A DNA stretch of 41,664 bases, from positions 1-41,664 of the forward strand of contig JANNSG010000089.1 of NCBI GenBank assembly GCA_031402355.1, in the 5' to 3' direction. The translations under genes were made by a program, and so were the position numbers. The first letter of the stretch is position 1, and each line of letters opens with the position of its first letter. The DNA is from JACMNW01 sp031402355 (lineage in GTDB: Bacteria; Pseudomonadota; Alphaproteobacteria; Rhodobacterales; Rhodobacteraceae). The notes under the pieces are model-generated. The model did not search any database and was not told where the DNA came from. It saw nothing but the letters and a program-made list of their open reading frames with translations. This document shows positions 38,844 to 41,664 of the stretch, piece by piece.

Positions 38844-39760
38844 GGCAACACCCCCGGCGCAATGGAAAACAGCTCGGCCGGCGTCAGCAGCAGATCAAGC
38901 GCAATCTTGCCCGCTACCGCCAACACCAAAAGCGACAGCAGAATGCGCAATTGCTCGGCCTTCAGCCGCAATCCGATCCGGGCACCGATCTGCGCGCCAA
39001 TCACCCCGCCGATGATCAGCACAAGCGCCAGTAGCATATCAACGGTCTGGCTGGTGATCGCATGCATCAATGTGGTGAAGGCCGTCACAAAGATGATCTG
39101 GAACAGCGATGTTCCAACCACAACCTTGGTTGGCATTCCCAGGATATAGATCATCGCGGGCACCATGATGAAGCCACCACCGACCCCCATGATCGCCGCC
39201 AGAAACCCCACCACCGCCCCCACCAGCATCGGCGGCAAGACCGAGATATACAGCCCCGAGGCCCGGAATTTTACTTTGAACGGCAGATTGTGCACCCAGG
39301 TATGCACATGCGCGCGGCGCACCGGCGCACCGGGCTTGCGGGCGCGCTGCATTGTGCGCAGGCTTTCTTGCAGCATCATGGCCCCGATCAGGCCCAAAAA
39401 CAGCACATAACTAAGCTGCACGAACAGATCGACCTGCCCCACCGCAGTCAGTCGTGCAAACACCCAGACGCCGATGGCCGATCCGATGATACCCCCCGCC
39501 AGCAGCACAATCCCCATTCGGAAATCCACTGCACGCCGCCGCACCTGCGCCAGCACGCCCGATACCGATGATGCCACAACCTGATTGGCCCCGGTGGCCA
39601 CCGCGACAGCAGGCGGGATGCCTATGAAGAACAGCAAAGGCGTGATCAGAAACCCGCCACCCACACCAAACATGCCCGACAACAGCCCAACAACGCCACC
39701 CAGCCCCAAAAGCAGGAAGGCATTGACCGAAACCTCGGCTATGGGAAGGTAAAGCTGCAT
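38840..39760 (-). CDS. TSUP-family (TauE/SafE) transporter
   Basis: A 306-residue inner-membrane protein with two homologous halves of four helices. The half repeats start with GLGGVVGLLSGMFGVGGGFLITPLLFF and GAVVGFLAAIMGVGGGFIMVPAMIYI, both carrying the glycine-rich GVGGGF signature. The family exports sulfite, sulfoacetate or other small sulfur anions, or acts on taurine metabolism. A longer central loop than usual separates the halves. Coupled to the TIGR02186 gene by a 4-base overlap. Confidence 0.92.
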   Translation of the reverse strand: MQLYLPIAEVSVNAFLLLGLGGVVGLLSGMFGVGGGFLITPLLFFIGIPPAVAVATGANQVVASSVSGVLAQVRRRAVDFRMGIVLLAGGIIGSAIGVWVFARLTAVGQVDLFVQLSYVLFLGLIGAMMLQESLRTMQRARKPGAPVRRAHVHTWVHNLPFKVKFRASGLYISVLPPMLVGAVVGFLAAIMGVGGGFIMVPAMIYILGMPTKVVVGTSLFQIIFVTAFTTLMHAITSQTVDMLLALVLIIGGVIGAQIGARIGLRLKAEQLRILLSLLVLAVAGKIALDLLLTPAELFSIAPGVLP

Positions 39761-39835
39761 GAACGAATGGTGCTCGACGCTTGTTTTTTACAAGGATTGC
39801 GCGCCATTCGCGGCCTTGTCAAACGCAACTGCGCT

Positions 39836-40642
39836 TCATCGCAGGTCGCGAATAAACTGTCTTAGCACCCGTTCCAATTTAGCCGCACCCAGCGGGGCCA
39901 TGGCCTTTGTGTGCTCGTGGCTGATCGCCTCGGCCGAAAGGCCCGCTGCCATGTTTGTGATGGTGGAAATTGCGGCAATCCGAAGCCCCAAAAACCGCGC
40001 GAGGATGACTTCCGGCACGGTAGACATGCCCACCGCATCGGCGCCCATACCCCGGATCGCGCGAATTTCGGCGGGGGTTTCAAACGATGGCCCGGAATAC
40101 CACGCATAAACGCCTACCGGCAGCGGTACATCCACCGCTTTCGCCGCCGCCTGCAGGCCTGCCCGCATGGCAGGATCATGCGCATCCATCATCGGGACAA
40201 ACCGCGCGTCCGTTGGCTCGCCGATCAGCGGGTTCAGACCGGAAAAGTTGATATGGTCCGACAGCAGCATCAGATCACCCGTCTTGATGTCAGGCCGCAT
40301 CGACCCCGCCGCATTGGTGGCAATCACGGCAGGCGCGCCCAAGGCCTTTAGCACCTCCAGCGGCAGGCGCATGACGCTTGGATTGCCCGTCTCGTAATAA
40401 TGCGCGCGTCCGCCGAAAACGGCGACCCGCACCCCTTCAAGATTGCCGATCACAAGGTTTGGATTGTGGCCGGACACGCCCGCGAGTGGGAACCCCGGCA
40501 GATCGCTGTAGGGAATAGAGACGCCATCCACAGCCCCCGCCAGATGCCCAAGCCCCGAACCAAGGATCAGGCCCAACTTTGGCGGTGCATCCCCCGCCCG
40601 CACGCGGATCAGATCGGCAAGCGCGTCAGCGTTCTTTGACAT
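39836..40642 (-). CDS. Purine nucleoside phosphorylase (trimeric family)
   Basis: Phosphorolyses purine nucleosides to base and (deoxy)ribose 1-phosphate. A 268-residue PNP of the trimeric (human-like/XapA) class: LGLILGSGLGHLAGAVDG (phosphate site), VAVFGGRAHYYETGNPS, YAWYSGPSFETPAEIRAIRGMGADAVGMST and ISTITNMAAG with the purine-binding Asn. ATG at 40642 overlaps the upstream permease by 17 bases. Acts on nucleosides brought in by the ABC transporter encoded upstream. It is deoD-like in function but not in class, so no symbol is given. Confidence 0.93.
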   Translation of the reverse strand: MSKNADALADLIRVRAGDAPPKLGLILGSGLGHLAGAVDGVSIPYSDLPGFPLAGVSGHNPNLVIGNLEGVRVAVFGGRAHYYETGNPSVMRLPLEVLKALGAPAVIATNAAGSMRPDIKTGDLMLLSDHINFSGLNPLIGEPTDARFVPMMDAHDPAMRAGLQAAAKAVDVPLPVGVYAWYSGPSFETPAEIRAIRGMGADAVGMSTVPEVILARFLGLRIAAISTITNMAAGLSAEAISHEHTKAMAPLGAAKLERVLRQFIRDLR

Positions 40643-41594
40643 AGGGCTCGCCCCCGGCGCGCGGCGGGATGGCTTTGCCAATAAAGCCCGCCAGCACGAT
40701 CACCGTCAGGATATAGGGCAGGGCGTCCAGGGCCGGGACTGGCACCTTGAACGGCATCACGGCGTCAACCACATCGGGGCGCAAGGCAAGCGCTTGGAAG
40801 AACCCGAACAGCAACGTCGCCCAAAGCGCATACCACGGCCGCCATTTGGCGAAGATCAACGCGGCAAGTGCTATGTAGCCCCGCCCCGCCGTCATCTCGC
40901 GCCCGAAGCCCGCTTGCAGCGCGGTTGCCATGTATGCCCCCGCAAATCCGCACAGAACGCCCGTTATTGCCACCGCCGCATACCGCATTCCCACCACAGA
41001 CACCCCTGCCGTATCCAGTGCCGCCGGGTTTTCCCCCGCCGCCCGCAGCCGCAGGCCAAAGCGGGTTCGGTACAGAAGCCACCATGATGCAGGCACCAAC
41101 AGCAGCGCCACATAAACAAGGATCGAATGGCCCGACAGCACATCGGCGTAAAGCGGGCCAAGGAATGGCACATCCTTTAACCCGTCGGCAAAGGGCAGGG
41201 TGATCGGTTCAAACCGCGCAGCCCCTTCCAGCGCTGGGGTGCGCCCGCCTTGGCCAAAAAGGCTTTGCGCCACCAGAACGGTGATGCCTGATGACAGGAA
41301 ATTCAGCGCGACCCCGGAAATCAACTGATTGCCACGGAAGGTGATGGATGCGATGCCGTGCAAAGCCGCCAAGACCAAGGACGCGCCAATCCCGGCGAGC
41401 AGCCCGATCCAGACAGACCCGGACAGCGCCGCTACTGTCGCCGATGCCATCGCCGCCATCAGCATCTTGCCTTCCAGCCCGATGTCAAAAATCCCGGCGC
41501 GTTCCGAGAACAGCCCGGCCAGACAGGCCAGCAGCAACGGAGTGGCCAGCCGCAGGGTGGAATCGAGTATCTGCAAAAGTGTTGCGTAATCCAT
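40626..41594 (-). CDS. Nucleoside/sugar-type ABC transporter permease
   Basis: A 322-residue inner-membrane permease of the BPD_transp_2 family, as in BmpA/NupNOPQ nucleoside importers. It has about 8-9 helices, with ERAGIFDIGLEGKMLMAAM near the start (family signature of the NupQ-like subunit) and the cytoplasmic coupling segment GLRLRAAGENPAALDTAGVSVVGMRYAAVAI. PNP downstream strongly suggests that the cargo is a nucleoside. Its ATG overlaps the stop of the preceding permease (TGATG). Confidence 0.93.
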   Translation of the reverse strand: MDYATLLQILDSTLRLATPLLLACLAGLFSERAGIFDIGLEGKMLMAAMASATVAALSGSVWIGLLAGIGASLVLAALHGIASITFRGNQLISGVALNFLSSGITVLVAQSLFGQGGRTPALEGAARFEPITLPFADGLKDVPFLGPLYADVLSGHSILVYVALLLVPASWWLLYRTRFGLRLRAAGENPAALDTAGVSVVGMRYAAVAITGVLCGFAGAYMATALQAGFGREMTAGRGYIALAALIFAKWRPWYALWATLLFGFFQALALRPDVVDAVMPFKVPVPALDALPYILTVIVLAGFIGKAIPPRAGGEPYVKER

Positions 41595-41664
41595 CAGGCG
41601 GCCCCCGTCTTGCTAGACAGCGTCTTGCTAGGGCTGGCCTTGCGGGGGCGGAAAAACACGCCCA
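41594..41664 (-). CDS. Partial ABC permease, C-terminus only
   Basis: Runs off the right end. The visible 22 residues read GVFFRPRKASPSKTLSSKTGAA and the stop. Position directly before the NupQ-like permease, with a TGATG overlap, makes it the partner NupP-like permease by inference. The end contains CTTGCTAG twice, giving a small repeat in the tail. Confidence 0.6.
   Translation of the reverse strand, partial: GVFFRPRKASPSKTLSSKTGAA

Overview
The window looks like a chromosomal segment of an alphaproteobacterium of the order Rhodobacterales (Rhodobacter/Roseobacter relatives). The reasons are moderately high GC, a fused sulfate adenylyltransferase/APS kinase, an Hsp20-DUF1150 pair, a TIGR02186-TSUP pair, the lgt-MidA-pgeF cluster, a DmdC-like acyl-CoA dehydrogenase in a beta-oxidation operon, and pervasive ATGA/TGATG start-stop overlaps. 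This is inference from gene content; no rRNA or tRNA gene was recognised. Both ends cut transcription units: groEL begins 16 bases in, so groES probably lies just outside, and a nucleoside ABC permease gene runs off the right end.

Layout. 1-7.8 kb: groEL with its terminator, an EamA exporter, a NUDIX-GNAT pair, a secreted lipase-like hydrolase, purEK, small membrane and coiled-coil proteins, and an Hsp20-DUF1150 pair behind a likely heat-shock promoter. 7.8-16.3 kb: an agmatine/polyamine island. A LysR gene diverges from an operon of cytosolic agmatine deiminase, a small LuxR-type HTH protein, a second agmatine deiminase with a Tat signal, and a one-helix membrane protein. Converging on it is an operon for a Pot-type ABC importer ending in N-carbamoylputrescine amidase. 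Together these could convert agmatine to putrescine, with one deimination step outside the cytoplasm. 16.3-21.5 kb: an FMN reductase flanked by two copies of the 3' end of the sulfate activation gene, that gene itself, trxB, an Lrp regulator, then a gene-poor stretch with a probable small RNA and one possible 52-residue protein.

21.5-28.9 kb: pgeF-midA-lgt on the minus strand; ubiK, a SRAP protein, then ybjN-proC-csaA-hydroxyacid dehydrogenase and a sulfotransferase on the plus strand. 28.9-37 kb: a fatty-acid beta-oxidation operon (acyl-CoA dehydrogenase, two small proteins, GST, thiolase, two paralogous cupins, FadJ-type multienzyme) with one intact MerR gene and the remnant of a second. 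37-41.7 kb: two hotdog thioesterases, TIGR02186-TSUP, then purine nucleoside phosphorylase with nucleoside-type ABC permeases.

The most interesting items are the two-compartment agmatine pathway, the duplicated gene end around the FMN reductase, the small RNA at about 20.72-20.87 kb, the overlapping stems in front of ybjN, a 25-bp dispersed intergenic repeat (four copies, two of which form most of an open reading frame), and the truncated MerR gene.
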